64,000 nt of DNA, taken from Trochalopteron elliotii. Taxonomy: Eukaryota > Chordata > Aves > Passeriformes > Leiothrichidae. The position numbers were made by a program, and so were the translations under genes. The notes beneath the pieces were generated by a model, which was not told the DNA's origin, made no database searches, and saw only the letters and a program-made list of their open reading frames with translations. The stretch's first letter is position 1. Each line of letters begins with the position of its first letter. Shown one piece after another: positions 1-12,984 of the stretch. Location of the stretch: assembly GCA_024734555.1 (NCBI GenBank), contig JANPWX010000063.1:577886-641885 (forward strand). The letters are read 5' to 3'.

Positions 1-49
1 TTTCCTCATGCTTTATCATTTTATTAAGATATCCAGGGGCGCAAAACTT

Positions 50-262
50 CACAGAATCCCAGAATATTCTGAATTTGAAGTGACTCTGAACAGGACACCC
101 CAACAATCCCACCATGTGCTTGAGAGTGTTATCCAAACACTCCTTGAGCTCTGTCAGGCTTGGTGCTGTGACCACTTCCCTGGGGAGCCTTTTCCAGTGC
201 CCAATCACCCTCTGGGTGAAAAACTAAAACCTTTTTCTAATATCTAACCTAAATTCAAACAA
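50..262 (-). mobile_element. CR1 LINE fragment, 3' end, antisense
   Basis: The plus strand reads as the reverse complement of a CR1 3' region. A degraded CACAGAATC-type start is followed by CAGGACACCCCAACAATCCC, then CTGTCAGGCTTGGTGCTGTG, then a GTGCCCAATCACCCTCTGGG block and CCTAATATCTAACCTAAAT-like sequence. This word order is characteristic of avian CR1 copies. The first 60 bases are more diverged than the rest. The copy is 5'-truncated and non-coding, so the short frame across it (8-247) is not a gene. The subfamily was not determined. Confidence 0.9.
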
Positions 263-290
263 GGGAAACACTTTGGGTTTTTAATCTGTG

Positions 291-3200
291 GAAAGATATT
301 TCTGATAACTCATTGTCCTAATATCTAAGTGAACTAGAAATTTAGGAAGAAAGATAACATGAACATTTTCAATTACTTCCTCTAAAACTTTACGACTAGA
401 GCTAGACTTGAAGCTCTCAACATATGACACTGTAGCACCAATGATGTCTTTAAATTGCTTGGGTGAACAGAAGCAATTAAAAACGGGCAAAAGCATGGTG
501 CAGCTCCTCCTCTTGTGCACTGTTTTCTTTCCTGTACTCATACACAAAGACGTGTGATGACTTCCATTTAAACTGAAGGATTAAGAAAACCATGGAACAA
601 ATATTCATTACTCACGAGAAAGGATCTTTGAAGACAAACCAGCCACCATCAATCTTAAAACTCTAGCTGACCCTAGTTACACACGCAGACCTTGTCAGCA
701 CCCCTTTATTTCAGAGTTAGAGAGACTCATCTTCTTACTAATACGATCAGGCAGGAAAGTTTATATCAAAGCTATAAAAAGTAACGACATTTTAAGAAAA
801 CAGAGGCCTAATAATTTTTCCACAAGCTAAAACAAGCCTTTGAAACACAACCCAAAATTAGATGCACTAGGTAAAACTTTAATCCATAGCACTCTGGGCC
901 CCCTACGACGTAACCAAAACATTAAGAAAAGTATCCTAAAAATTTAAAACAGGGAAGTCGCCAGTAATGCAGGGGGAGAACTGGCAATGCTGGGTTCAAA
1001 AGAAAGGGGAAAAGTGGGGAAGAGAAGAAAACCTGTTATTCCTGAAACGAAACTTTAGAAAGCAATTTTTTCTCTTCCCTATTTCCTGCAGAAATAGCTT
1101 TTCAAAGGCCATCTTCATGCTCTTTGGGTGACCTTTCTGCCGTTACATTTCACTGCCTGCCCTGAAGGATATCTTTTTAATATCTTGTTAAACGGGGAGG
1201 GAAACGTGCAACGAGCAAAACGCTCTGAAATGGAGGCACTTCTGCTTCAGTAAATACTTTGAGGATATATAAAGTGCAAAAAAGGGTCTCTTATTTCCAA
1301 AGGCCAGAGATATTTATAGACTGCTTTTTATCAGTGTGTAGGGGAAGTGGCTCCTATACAGTAAAAGAAAACTAAACAAGTGAGGGTTTTATTGACTGCT
1401 GTACATACTGTCAATGAGAATATATCATTACTAATGCAACGAAAGCCACGATTTTAAAATAAACCAAAAGTGGCCAATCCCCTAAAGTCTTTGAACACAG
1501 CCTGACATTTAATTAGGGATTCCAGAATGCAGGAGGAGAGGCTCCCTGATCAAGCATTAAATGAGATGTTTGGTTGGGAACATCTTTCAGTATCACTATG
1601 AAATAACACACCAATCCCATTCACCTATAACGAAGAGAAAAACAACTTTTTCAAAAACTTACAGAAGATATTTTCTTTCTTAGCCTCATTTTTCCTGCAG
1701 TGAGAATTTGGTTAAGCTTTTGTCACCTAACAATGGTTCCCCGAGTTCCTCCCCTTCCGTGGGACACAGAAAACTTGAAAGTCTCTTTTGTCTAAAAATT
1801 TTGTGCTACATTTTCTACAAAAGACACCAAATTAGCTGTATTCAGATAGACTGCATTTCATATGTATCTTTTCTTTGGAAGAAACCCTGGCTAAGCTTAA
1901 CAGGCAAGCAGAACACTGGTTACTATTTTAAGGGCATTTTAAGGGGACAGAAATCAGGCTTTGACATTAGAACACTGCTTGAATCAGAAATTTTATTTAA
2001 AAAATAAAATGTTGGGAGAAACAACAATGCAAAACCCCAAGGTCTTTAACAGAAGAGATTTCTAACTCCCCACTTTCATCTTTTCTGATCTGTTCAGCAG
2101 CAGCAACTGCCTTGTGCGGTCCCTTCCGCTCAAGTGGGCTTGACAGGAAGGCTGTCAAGTTAAAAATTACTTTTTTTTTTAAAGATAACTTTAAAAATAA
2201 TTCATTCCCACAAATCATTGGGACAGCCAGGGAAGAGAAGCAGAAAAGCAATGAGGAAGAATTTACCACCCTCTGCACTCATAAAATGGATACTTAGAAA
2301 CAGCAAGACAGTAAATTTCTCCAGTTTTTCCACTTTGCAGTCTGGGAGCACCAAGCCCATGAAGCAAACCAGAGTGATGAAGCCCAAGACCTCTGCAATG
2401 CCCCTCCAGCATGACATTTCTGGCAATGTGGCCCCTCTGATCCAAGGCACAGCTCAGCCTGAACCTGCAGTGTCCCAGACAGCTCCCAGCCAATTTGCTG
2501 ATACAAACCTGTGTTTCTCTGGAAAGTGAGGCAGTGCTGCTAGAAAAAGCACATTCTTGTCTTGCTCATGCTGCTACACACCTGGTGATCATTTAATCAT
2601 CAGCCTTGACTCCCTAGATCTTAGGGGAAAGCTTTTGGGCTTAAAACAATGCTTCATTTCCGTTTTTTAGATATGTCTATCAAGTAAAGCTTTATATTCC
2701 ACCTAATGCCTTCATTCACTTGGACATTATCAATTTAAGCTTTAGCTCTCAACCTTTTGACCAGACTGTAAAATAAACCTGTAAAAGATTATTTCACTCT
2801 CCTCTAAATCAGCACTGGAATAAGAGGTAGAAGAATGCAGCTTCTGACAGAACTGCTCAGGATATGTCATCAAGTAATTGAACAGAGATGCAGTGATAAT
2901 CACTGAAAAAGTCATTTATTAAGTTATTCAATTAATATTATGTTATTTATGAGTTTCTGCTCAAGTATTTATAAATACTGAGGATAGTTCATCAAAAGAC
3001 ATTAAAATCCATGAGATGCATTGCCTCCTTGAGCAAAATACCCATTCTATATATTTTAACATCTTTATGCTAGCATTGTCACTGAACCTATATATCCTTT
3101 TGAAAATAAAAATACCTTTGCCTTTCAAATTACAGCTCTTCCCACCTACGTGATTTTATACTTTCAATAGTATAAATTACAACTTTCAATAGTCTGAACT

Positions 3201-3610
3201 TAGACTGAAGATTTATTTAAGGGTTTTCAACATATGCTCTGACACACAATTAATTAAATCGACATTTTTTGTTATTATCCTTGTACTGATGTGCTGGCAA
3301 GTAAAAGCAAAACTTTTAGCACTTAGGAGAATATACTACTGATACAAAGGGACATCTGCTTGGACTACTAAATTATCTAATGTAATTTAAATGGCTTTTG
3401 AAGAGTTAGAGAATTTAGGTTTCTGTCAAAACATAAGACTCAGGTTTGCTCTCTGAGACAGATGTGCTCTTTTACTAGATTTTACTGCTGTATTATGTTT
3501 TGATGGGAATGTCATCCTGCACCCAAAAAGTGAATTATCTTATCTATGGACCTAGAGTTTGGATTATATCTTGATTCATGTCATAGCTGATGGACACGTG
3601 CTCTGCTCCA
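291..3610. other. unique AT-rich non-coding stretch
   Basis: No repeat or gene was recognised. The longest plus-strand frame (2218-2529) opens on TTG; from its first ATG (about 2251) it has roughly 92 codons. It is mirrored by three overlapping minus frames in a locally less AT-rich patch (2202-2529), as expected for chance open frames. An imperfect direct repeat of ACTTTCAATAGT occurs around 3160-3195. AT-rich sequence with several TTAAT/ATTAA words lies at 2900-3010. Confidence 0.6.
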
Positions 3611-3650
3611 GAAAACCCAAACCAGGTTCCGCAAACCCAAACCAGGGTCC
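3611..3650. repeat. 20-bp tandem duplication, two copies
   Basis: Positions 3611-3630 and 3631-3650 are adjacent 20-bp copies sharing the core AAACCCAAACCAGG and differing at two positions. It is a small local duplication with no evident function. Confidence 0.9.
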
Positions 3651-3984
3651 TCTTGGAGTCCACCATGGCTCCCTTGCTTTTTGCAACCCGACTACTGAGA
3701 AATATAGAATACAACTCTATGAAAATCATGAGATTTAAAATTTTTATTAGTCAGCATTTTTGAAGACATTTGAAGACTCCATTTAAAGCTTAGATGTGCA
3801 CAGAGATTGTCAGAGCAGAGTTGGGCATTTAGAGATTTTGTAGTGACAATACAATGACTTGGATCTTCAAATAACCAAATTACCATCACTGTCAAACAAC
3901 TCCAGTATGAAATGTTGAGAGGTTTCAACACAGTTCTGTGTGAAGTATCATAAAAACTATTTCACACACACCCCTCCAGCAGCA

Positions 3985-4123
3985 CCTCAGCAGATGTTCA
4001 AGGGCCAGGTTGGATGGGGCTTTGAACAACCTGGTCTAGCAGAAGGTTGCCCTGTCCCTGGCAGGGGTTTAGAATGAGATGAGCTTTTATGTCCTTTCCA
4101 ACCCAAGCCATTCCATGATTCTG
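3985..4123 (+). mobile_element. CR1 LINE fragment, 3' end, sense
   Basis: The sequence has the sense-strand CR1 3' order: TGTTCAAGGGCCAGGTTGGA, TGGGGCTTTGAACAACCTGG, TCTAGCAGAAGGTTGCCCTG, CCTGGCAGGGGTTTAGAATG, then TCCTTTCCAACCCAAGCCAT and a CCATGATTCTG end. It is truncated at the 5' end and carries no coding capacity. Confidence 0.92.
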
Positions 4124-4125
4124 TT

Positions 4126-7100
4126 AAAAAACCACAAAAAAAGTGTTATTCCCTTACAATGCTGCAGGACTATCAGAAACCACTCACAGCATGTGTAGAT
4201 GGAACATCTCCACAGTCCATATCTTTAAAGTCCCATCTGGACAGTTTACTTCATCTTCATTTTTAGTGCAGCATAAAGCCCTGTAAAAAGCAATGCCCAG
4301 AATGGGGGCCCTGAGGAAGCAGCACAAACTGCCCGTGGCTAGAACGACTCATTGTTTAGACTATGGAGGGAGGACAGAAATGGAAAGCCATAAAAATGAT
4401 CCATGAGACTGAGTCTCTGGAAAACAATGTGTTCCTACAGCAAATCAGGCCTTCATCACACAAGATGTATTTCAGTATGTGCAAAACCATTCTGAAAAAA
4501 AATTGGCTACTCTATTGAGCAATCAAAGGGATTTTTTTTCGGTGCAGTTGCTTGTCATTTCTGTTCATTGTAGAGAAATTGGAAGCACAAGCAGACCCTA
4601 CCCCATTGTTAAGTGTCAGCTCTACTTTGGCAATCCTCCCCAGCAAACACTAACTGCCACACGAACACACCTCACCAGGCCATGAGGCCAGAAAAGTGAA
4701 ACCAGAGATTTTAGAAAGCCCTCACCAATGTATCAACAACCTCTCCTCTCCCCAAAGGACCAATCCTCTATCAGAAAAAGGGGTCCTAATATTATGGCAG
4801 ACCTGAAGAAAGAAAAATTCTCACTTGTTTTTATCATTTGTGACTTACAGATTAACATTTGGTTTGTCAAGGGAAATGCAACACACTGGAGGATCTAGCT
4901 GTACCTGCAGAACAAGCTCCCATCATTTACAGTAAAACATTTGCCTTCCTTACCCTAATGTGGTACCCACTGTTAAAACTATATATATATAGTTTTATAA
5001 TCTTCCTACCTGGGGATACCCAAAAACTCATTTAAATTACTGGAGTTATGTCCAGAATGCCAAAATGCACAAAAGTTTGCAGAACCCAGCTCAGAAATGA
5101 ATAAGGAAGATTGCTGCAGTCCTCATTAACATGCTGCATTTCAGTTTGTGTCTTTCCCTTCGGGTAGTCACAGGCATGGCATTTTCTTCTAACTTCATTA
5201 ATTTTTGCTGCTATCAGTTTTTGATTACTTTCCTCTCAGACATGCTCTTAAAGCCAACCAATACAGTCACATTCTAGCAAAAGCAGACCAACATCAAAGA
5301 AGCCTGTGTTTATGCCATAACGTCCACACAAACCAAAATTATCCCCTCAGTGACAGCACCAAATCATCAGACAGGGAGACAGGAGTTTGTCAGGAGCATG
5401 AGATGTCACAGCAGGGTTTTAATTTACCCACTGGAAAATCCATTCTCAAGTGTTTACAGAAAAGTGGAAAGATAATAGATGTGAGACACTGGAGACAGAT
5501 TGTATCATCTTTTCATGAAATTCATTCACATTCCAGTTCCTCCTTGCATTTAAACTAAACAGTCTTGCAAAGCTTTGCTGTGACAGCTGTCCCTGTTCAC
5601 AGCAGTAGTTTCGTGGATGTCTCACCCAAGTGCCCATGCCAGGCCATGTGTACTCAGAAGAAAGAGCAGATTATGCTCATCTTTGTCATCTCCCTGTTTT
5701 CTTTACTGTCAACAGCTGGAGTGTCTTTTTTGGTGTTTAGATGATAAATTCAGTGTATCTTCTCTGCATGCCATGACTACTGCAATAAGTCTGGGAGCTG
5801 TACAATAACAGCAACACCAAAGAAAAACCCAAAACCCAAAATATGTTGTGTAAGACTTGCACTATATAATTATTGCACTATAGCCCGTAATTACTGCTAG
5901 CATAGGACCACACACAAGTAATGTTTGTTAGGGTAGACACTTCTCCACTATGTGTTTTAACAAAGTTCAGATAGATATAGAAGAGCATTCCAAGACAGAA
6001 ACAAGTAAGTCCGTAACTGATTTATTTAAGAAGGGAACAAATTCCCAGAGCACTGGGCAGAAGTTAGTTCATCCCCTGGGTGAATGGAGAGATGACTTCA
6101 GCTTCCTAAACTATGTAATTGTCTTTATTTGTCACTATAGAAGTCTTATTAAAATTCAATTCAAACTTCTATTAAAATTCAACCAATCATGACATCAAAC
6201 ACCGCTGTCTGAATTTATACAGATGCCTAAAGGAAAGATAAAGGCTAGAAAGTCTTATCTCCTTCAGTGTTAGACAACAGTCTGTCAGTCAGCTCACAAG
6301 TTTCTCTCAAAAGAAGTTCATCCCCTTGAAAAGGGCAGTTTAGTATGTGAAAGGAGCAGAGAATGAGAAACAACTCAATGTAAGAAGTCAAAATAATTTA
6401 CTGGGAAATTCTAAAGAGAAAAAAAGCAGATTCTTCTTGTTCCCTCCACTAACTAAGCAACAGAAATGCTGTCACAAATCACTGGTGGAGCAGGGATTTA
6501 CAGGAGGAGGAATCCTTCCAGGTCAGTCACTATCCCTGCAAAAGGGTAGAAAAAGGAGCAAAGTCTACCACAGTTCCCCCCATCAACTCATATTTCTGTA
6601 TCTTCTCCTTCAAAACTTCTTACCTCTTCAGACAATGAAAAAAAAACAAAAAAGAAAACTGTAAGCCTTCTGGAAATCAAGGAAGTTAATTTGTCCTTCA
6701 ATAAGAATTGATGTAGTTCCTCAATTTTATATTATATATTCTATCATGCAGTTCCCCTCATCCATCCACAAAACACCACCCCAAAATCTAGCTGCTCTTT
6801 ATAAAATATGCTTGTGGCTACTGTTTCTTGAAGAAGGTCCTAATGAAGACAAGAAGTTTAACAGATAGCATTGCAGAAGAACTGTGAGGTATCAGGAAAA
6901 AAGCCTGTCTCTCAGCCTCTCAGAATACAGTTATACTGAGTTTAAAGACAGCAAGGTCAGAGGCTTTATCTGTACAGAGAAATTACTACATATTTTGCAC
7001 AATGAAAGAGAATTCTGATTAGTAAGGAGAGAAGACAGGGCTAAAAATGCTTCTTTAATGTCAGCTACTGAGGGATGGTAATGAGCAGGTCTGTGAGCAC

Positions 7101-10100
7101 GCTGAGACACAGATAGATCTCCTTGCACAAAGTCCATCATTTAGAAATGTGCACCCATCAAACCTCCTGCACTGGGGAGCAGAGAACACCATCTCCCTCA
7201 AGGCTGCCTTTGAAAGGCATCTTCCTACAAGCAGAAAAGAGCAGAAATATCATCAACTCTCTACAGGTTACAGACTTTCAGCATAAAATGGATTGTTCTG
7301 GGACTTTAACTAAAACTCAGTATTGTTCAGATGCTTGAGACCAATTGCCCAAGAAATGTCCACACAGAGCAAGCAGAAGTCCCCTAGAGATGGAGAGCTT
7401 GGAGAACATCCAAAGACAAAACTGTTCTTCAAAATGGTGAGTAACCCAGAACCATATGGATTACAGTCTGGATTGTCTGGAGCCAAACATGTTACTGAAA
7501 GGGCCCACCATGATGGACAATTACCATGTTACAGATTCATACCTAAACTTAAAGGAAGCAGCCTCTGAAGTTGATGTAACCCAGGGAAAATGGGAAGAAC
7601 AGGAGGGCTGAAGCTCCCTGAGAGACATGTCAACAAAAATATATCAATAATCTCTCTCTCTACTGGAGGTGCAAAAGCCTGAGATACAGTAAATCTCTCA
7701 AAATGCCCTTTTTATCCTCCTTGTGCATCCTTCAGGCTAGAGACTCTCTGCACAATAATGAAAGGAGAGGCACAGCATAAAGAATTCTAAATGATCTCTT
7801 GGATGGGTACATTTGCTATACAAACCCAAATCCTGCCACTCCCTTATTCTGACAGGACACTCAGAGAGAGCTGAGAAGGAATCTTTCAGCTTGGACATCT
7901 TCCAGTCAGTCAGAAGATATTGCACAGCCAGATCTTTTTCCCTGCAGAGCCCAGAGCAGCCACGTCTGGGGCTTTTTCTCCATCCACTCAACTGGAATTT
8001 GAGAAGCCTCAGTTGCCTTCCTAGAGTTGGATGCAAACAACAGACAGGATTAAACAGAGAGGCCAGCTTGTCCAAGGAATGAGTGCAGCCTGGCAGGAAG
8101 AAAACTTGGAGAATCAATGCCCTGCCCTGCTGCTTTGGAAGCAGCAGCACAGGAAAACCCTTTGGCCAAGATGATAAAAGTAAATCAGAACTGAAAGGGC
8201 ATTGCCTGCTTCTTTTTTCCTCAGCAGGACAACTTTCCACCACTGGCACAGAGTATTGGAAGGTTATTTTGTCTTGCCACTGGAAGCTTCTACCTCTTCA
8301 AGAGCCCGAGCACTGCCTGGCAAGCAGGCCATGCAGACTCCTGACATTACAGATTATTGGGTTTCCCACTGTTTGTTTTCCATCTCAGCCCTTCGTAATG
8401 CCATCAATTAAAGACTAAATTTATAACTGCTGTGTTTTTTTGTAAAAGAAATTTACTCAACACTTCTCACTTGTAATGTGATTATTTTTTCTTATGGTCT
8501 CCTAAAGTGTTTCATGAAATTAAAAATTGCAGTTAGCTCCAAGACAGGAAAGAAATACTGGAGCCTATTCTAAGCAGCATGGCATCAACCCCCAATTACC
8601 ATAAAAAACTATTTATTTAATATGTCAAGGCTAATTGTGGCAGCCCATCCAACACTTCCAAATAAATAATTAACAGCTAAATTTAGGAGCATGAGGTAAT
8701 CAAGTTATCCACGGCTTTTGACATGTTAAAAAAAATGTATTGGTTTATTTGAAAAGAGAGGAACCTTTGTATGAAGAGCATGCTATTTCTGAGTATGAAA
8801 GTATATGTATGAGACAGGAGAGGGAAAAGCTGGAGAAAGAGTCATAATTCACTTTTAGCCCTAATTCATAGATATCTTGACAGAGAATTTATAGAGCAAG
8901 TAATCTACTTTTCTTCTCCTCCTGGTAAACTAGAAGTTATGAAACTAAGAGGAAAGTGGGAGAGCATGTCTGAGTCTCTGCTTCTACTCTGATCTGCATT
9001 TAGTTGCACTTATGAAAGTTTAAATCAGTCCTACTGAGGTCATAGTTCATAGTTAACTCTGAATTTCTCACAGCATATTTTCTTTTTCTGTGAAGTAACA
9101 CCCAAGCCTATTCTCACTCCCAAACTGGCTTATGATTTTGGATCAACAGACTAATTGGTTATTCCAACAGTTCAATTTAATACAAGAAAAGTTAAGTGCT
9201 ATTTTGATGTGCCAAGAAGGAAAATCACCTTCTCAAAATCCCAAAGTCACTACTTGGGGTAGTGTTGATACTGAGACCCACCATCCATCTGGATTACCAA
9301 AAATTACTTCTTTATGAGAGTCATACTAATTCAAAAAAACAAATACAAAAGGCAGGGCAGGTTCATAAGACACTGCTGCTGTAGCTCATGATTAAATGAT
9401 GACATAAAAAGTTGTGCAGATCTGAAAGGGGCCATTCAAGTACTGAACTTTGTGGTTTCACACACAAGTCCACAAGTCAAGCTTCCATTTTGCCATCCTT
9501 GCTAGAACTGGTGAACCTTTACCTGCCCCAAATAACAGCCACAAGGTGTGAAAGACTCATCTCTCTTCACTCTGGCAGAGGGCTGTGGTCAGGCTCTAGA
9601 CACGTTTTTCAGTATTTTGGAGGGATTGTTCCAAGTTTCTACATAAGATTATTCCAGGTTCTGCACAGGTTCTCATTTAACCTAGCCGTATTAGTATCAG
9701 GATCATAAGAGGCAAACACAGCAAAGAAAACCTGGATTATTATATGGAAATGTCCCTGTTCCACTTACCTGTACTGGAATTGAAAGTCTGTTTAAGTGCA
9801 TCTCCTGGATAACACAAATCCTGGAGGTGTCCCAGGAAGCACTGAGTGACCCAGGGGAGCATATCCCCTCTTCAAGACTGAAAAAACTGCTTCTCTCCAA
9901 GCCTTTTGCCTGATTTCCTTTTGGAATTCCTTAGGAAGAGCATTCAGCACTACACTGAACACTTCTAACAGACCAGTGCCAAGCCATTGCTCATTACTTC
10001 CTGTGTTCCCATTTTAATTAGATTTTTGTAGTTGTTGTAATAGTAGAGTACAGAACAGAAATAACTCTATTTTCACTCTAAGATTCTTTCCATTAAATAC

Positions 10101-10550
10101 TTCGCAGGTTGGTTTCTTTCAAATTATCACCAGCATCAAGTTAAAAAGCATTCCACCACTGAAACCCTTTTATGCAATGCTGTTGCCTCAGGAGACCAAA
10201 CACATGGAACAGGCTACTCATTCAGGAGGTGACTTTGTGCCAGTGTGTGACACAGCCAAGAAGGCACAAGATTTGCTTTTAATTTTTCCTAATGAAAAGT
10301 TCATAACTGATCCTCTCCACATGAGCCAGCATTTGAAGAGCTGATCTTTCCACATTGAAGAGAACCCTTGATTTTTTATATGGATGAGAATGTATTTTAA
10401 CTATGCAAAATAAAATACTTCAGCAACAGCAGATCAGGGGTTAAATTCACCACAAGTCATGGAGCCTTCCTAATCTGCCTCCCCAAAAGAGAAGAATTCA
10501 TAGAGATTTTGTAAGTATTAGGTATAGTAATCCTTTCCATTAAAGGATGG
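4126..10550. other. unique non-coding stretch with small repeats
   Basis: No gene was identified. It holds a perfect AT palindrome (4974-4997), a short imperfect direct repeat of ATTAAAATTCAA (about 6149-6182), and an AT-rich block with homeodomain-like words (8570-8720). The longest frame free of N in the window lies here on the minus strand (7737-8249, 170 codons). It opens on GTG, its first ATG is near codon 117, and the plus strand across it is also nearly open. I therefore do not call it a gene. Confidence 0.6.
4974..4997. repeat. 24-bp perfect palindrome, AT core
   Basis: An ATATATATAT core is flanked by AAAACT on the left and AGTTTT on the right, with one more complementary T/A pair outside. 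The whole 24 bp is self-complementary. It could extrude as a cruciform or simply be a small AT microsatellite in a palindromic setting. Confidence 0.9.
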
Positions 10551-10551
10551 T

Positions 10552-10692
10552 GTATATTGCCCCATCCCTGGAAGTGTTCAAGGCCAGGTTGGATGGGGCT
10601 TGGAGCAACGTGGGATAGCAGAAGATGTCCCTCCCCATGGCAGAGGAGTAGAATGAGATGATCTTTAAGGTCCTATCCAATCCAAACCATTT
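10552..10692 (+). mobile_element. CR1 LINE fragment, 3' end, sense
   Basis: The segment runs CCCATCCCTGGAAGTGTTCA, AGGCCAGGTTGGATGGGGCT, TGGAGCAACGTGGGATAGCA, GAAGATGTCCCTCCCCATGG, then GATGATCTTTAAGGTCC and a degraded CCAATCCAAACCATTTTAT end. This is the canonical CR1 3' order in the sense direction. The terminal 8-bp tail repeats are not recognisable, so the end is eroded. Confidence 0.93.
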
Positions 10693-12931
10693 TATCTTAA
10701 AATCGGTAACTTTTCCTTCTAATGCCACACTGCATTAAAAAATTGTGAAATACATAAACAGGAGATAAGCAAAAATCAATAATTTACTTTTGCATTTGCC
10801 ATTGGTAATATTTAACCTATAACCACAGGTGTTCTGATGTGAAAACAGAATGCAGGACAGTAGGGAGGCAGAGGGGAAAAAACTGTGAAGGCTGGTCCAT
10901 TTTCAGTAACAGACTTTAAAAGCCTAATCTGTTTAGTTTATCAGAAAGATTGTAAAAATTGTTTGATTAGTGAGTATCTCTGTGGAGAGAAAATGAAGAG
11001 CAATAAAGGGCTCTCTAGTGGGGAAACTTGTTACTAAAAGTAAGGGCTGAAAGCTGGAGCAGAAATTGAAATTAGGCAGGGAACAGGAGGATTACTCCTA
11101 TCCTGACCTGTTCTTATGAACACCAGGGTCTTTCTACAACCAAACCTAAGCTTCTGAGCACAATGTATTAGCAAGGAGGGCCAGATAAGCTCCCAGAACA
11201 AGGAGGAGATCAGACTGAATGGCACCTTCTCACTGAAGATGTTTATAAACCCCATGGAGTCAAGGAGATCCATTTGCAGTGGTTAATGGGAAAGAAGGGA
11301 AGGACAGCAATAAGCTGGGGCTTAGAATGGGATGTAAGAAAGTCTCTTGTCAAAACTGGGGAAAGAATTTGCCAAAAAAGTGCACTCAGTAGCTGTGAAG
11401 GGCAAAGCTGGGAAGCCTGGGTGGCAGGATCAGGAGTGAGGGATGTGAAGGGTGAATGCAAATAACTGCAGCTCAAGCAATTACTGAAGGGACACAAGCA
11501 GGGAATGACAAGAGCAGGTCAGTTTCTTAAATCAGGGAATATGGAGAACAAGCTCCTCCCCTGAGACAGAGATTCAATCCCTCATGGTTTTGCAAATGGT
11601 CCTGCTCCTTAGTCACCTTCTGGAGGTGAGCAAATGGGGGAGGGCAGGAGTCTGGGGTAACACATACTCATGAAGATGTCCATGGAGACAGAGCAGACAG
11701 AGATAAAGCAATAAGCCTAAATCACAAATACAAATTACAGCTTTTCTAGATATCATAGATATAAAACAGATGACATCTGAGTTGTTTTTGGAAAAGCAGG
11801 GAGTGTCTGACAGGGATCTAATTTTATTGGGTCAAAATAGCCATTAACAAAGAGTTCTCTACAGAAAAGGAGATAATTTCCAAAGATGATCTTAAATACA
11901 ATGCTTTATAAAGAGACATCAAGTCCATATTAGCTTGTATTGAATGCAAAAGGGAGGAAAGATCCAGTCAGAGGTCTGCAAGAACTAGGAGTTTTTCCAT
12001 CTTCTTGGACTCAGAGCTTTTCATAAAACTGATTGCCTGCTCACCCTCTCACATATTTACTCATTTGGCAGCCTGGTTTTCCCAGAAAGCTATCTCAATT
12101 CAACAATGCCTGTGGAGCAGAGACAAAACCTGAAAACAGGGAATGATGGATGGTTTGCTCACATGGCAGTGTAAGAATGGAATGGCAAGGGCCTCATCCA
12201 GACGTCCTCACAACAAATAGAAGAGCGTAAAAATATTCATCACCAACTAAGAAAGAAGGCAGCATCAGAGAACAAATGGGAGCTAAAGGAAGCCAGGCAG
12301 AGCACTCCGAAGACAGAGAGGATGTGGAAGCACGAATGAGAATGCGTCAACTGGTGCTACAACATGAAGATGTCATCCCTCAGAAGTCAAGAGCAGCATG
12401 TTAATCTTTGTATCATGCAAGAGGCAGAAGCCAAAACCAGCCTGCAGCTCCTGTGAGCAGAGCATGGACCTGAAGGCTTTGCTGCTGCCCCTGCTAAGTG
12501 GAACTTAAGGTGCAGCCTCTTACTCCATTTCTGTGTTGTGCTCCTTGTATTGTTTTATGTCATTTTAAATAACTACACCCAGTGGGTCTCAGTGCAGGCT
12601 GTCTGTGGACCAAGAGATTTCACTAACAGCTGTTTCCTTCATTTTCCTTTTCCACATAAAATCATGTTGTGTGAAGTTATAGTTCCCGGTGCAGCTCTGA
12701 AGAATTTCTGGGAACAACTCAGCAGTGGGCAGGGGTAAATTAGTTAACACAAAAAATTTTTTCCAAACTTCTTCTTGGACAGTGAGCAGTACCCAAGAAC
12801 ACACACAAGAAAGACAGGACCATTAGACTTTCTGAAGCTTTGTGGTGTGAACTGGAGCCTGTCAGATCCTACATCCCAGTCCACCTCACGGCCCAGTCCT
12901 GTACTTCAGTTGGTCTGTGTGGATGTTATGG
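10693..12931. other. unique non-coding stretch, nothing recognised
   Basis: Purine-rich plus strand in 11,270-12,450 with many GGAGG, AAGAAG and GCAGAG words. No repeat family, RNA gene or exon was recognised. Frames of 60-84 codons on opposite strands at 11,034-11,497 overlap one another and look like chance. Confidence 0.55.
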
Positions 12932-12979
12932 GAAACTGTGCCCATAACAGTGAAACTGTGCCCATGGGCAGTGAAACTA
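12932..12979. repeat. 20-21 bp tandem repeat, about 2.3 copies
   Basis: A unit starting GAAACTGTGCCCAT occurs at 12932-12951 and 12952-12972, followed by a partial third copy (GAAACT). It lies immediately beside the CR1 ORF2 fragment, at the edge where the recognisable CR1 sequence stops. Confidence 0.85.
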
Positions 12980-12984
12980 CATTT

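Noticed and set aside
7737..8249. 170-codon minus-strand frame, the longest free of Ns
   Set aside because: It opens on GTG, its first in-frame ATG is near codon 117, the plus strand over the same region is also nearly open, and no domain is recognisable. A frame of this length is plausible by chance in 128 kb of strand.
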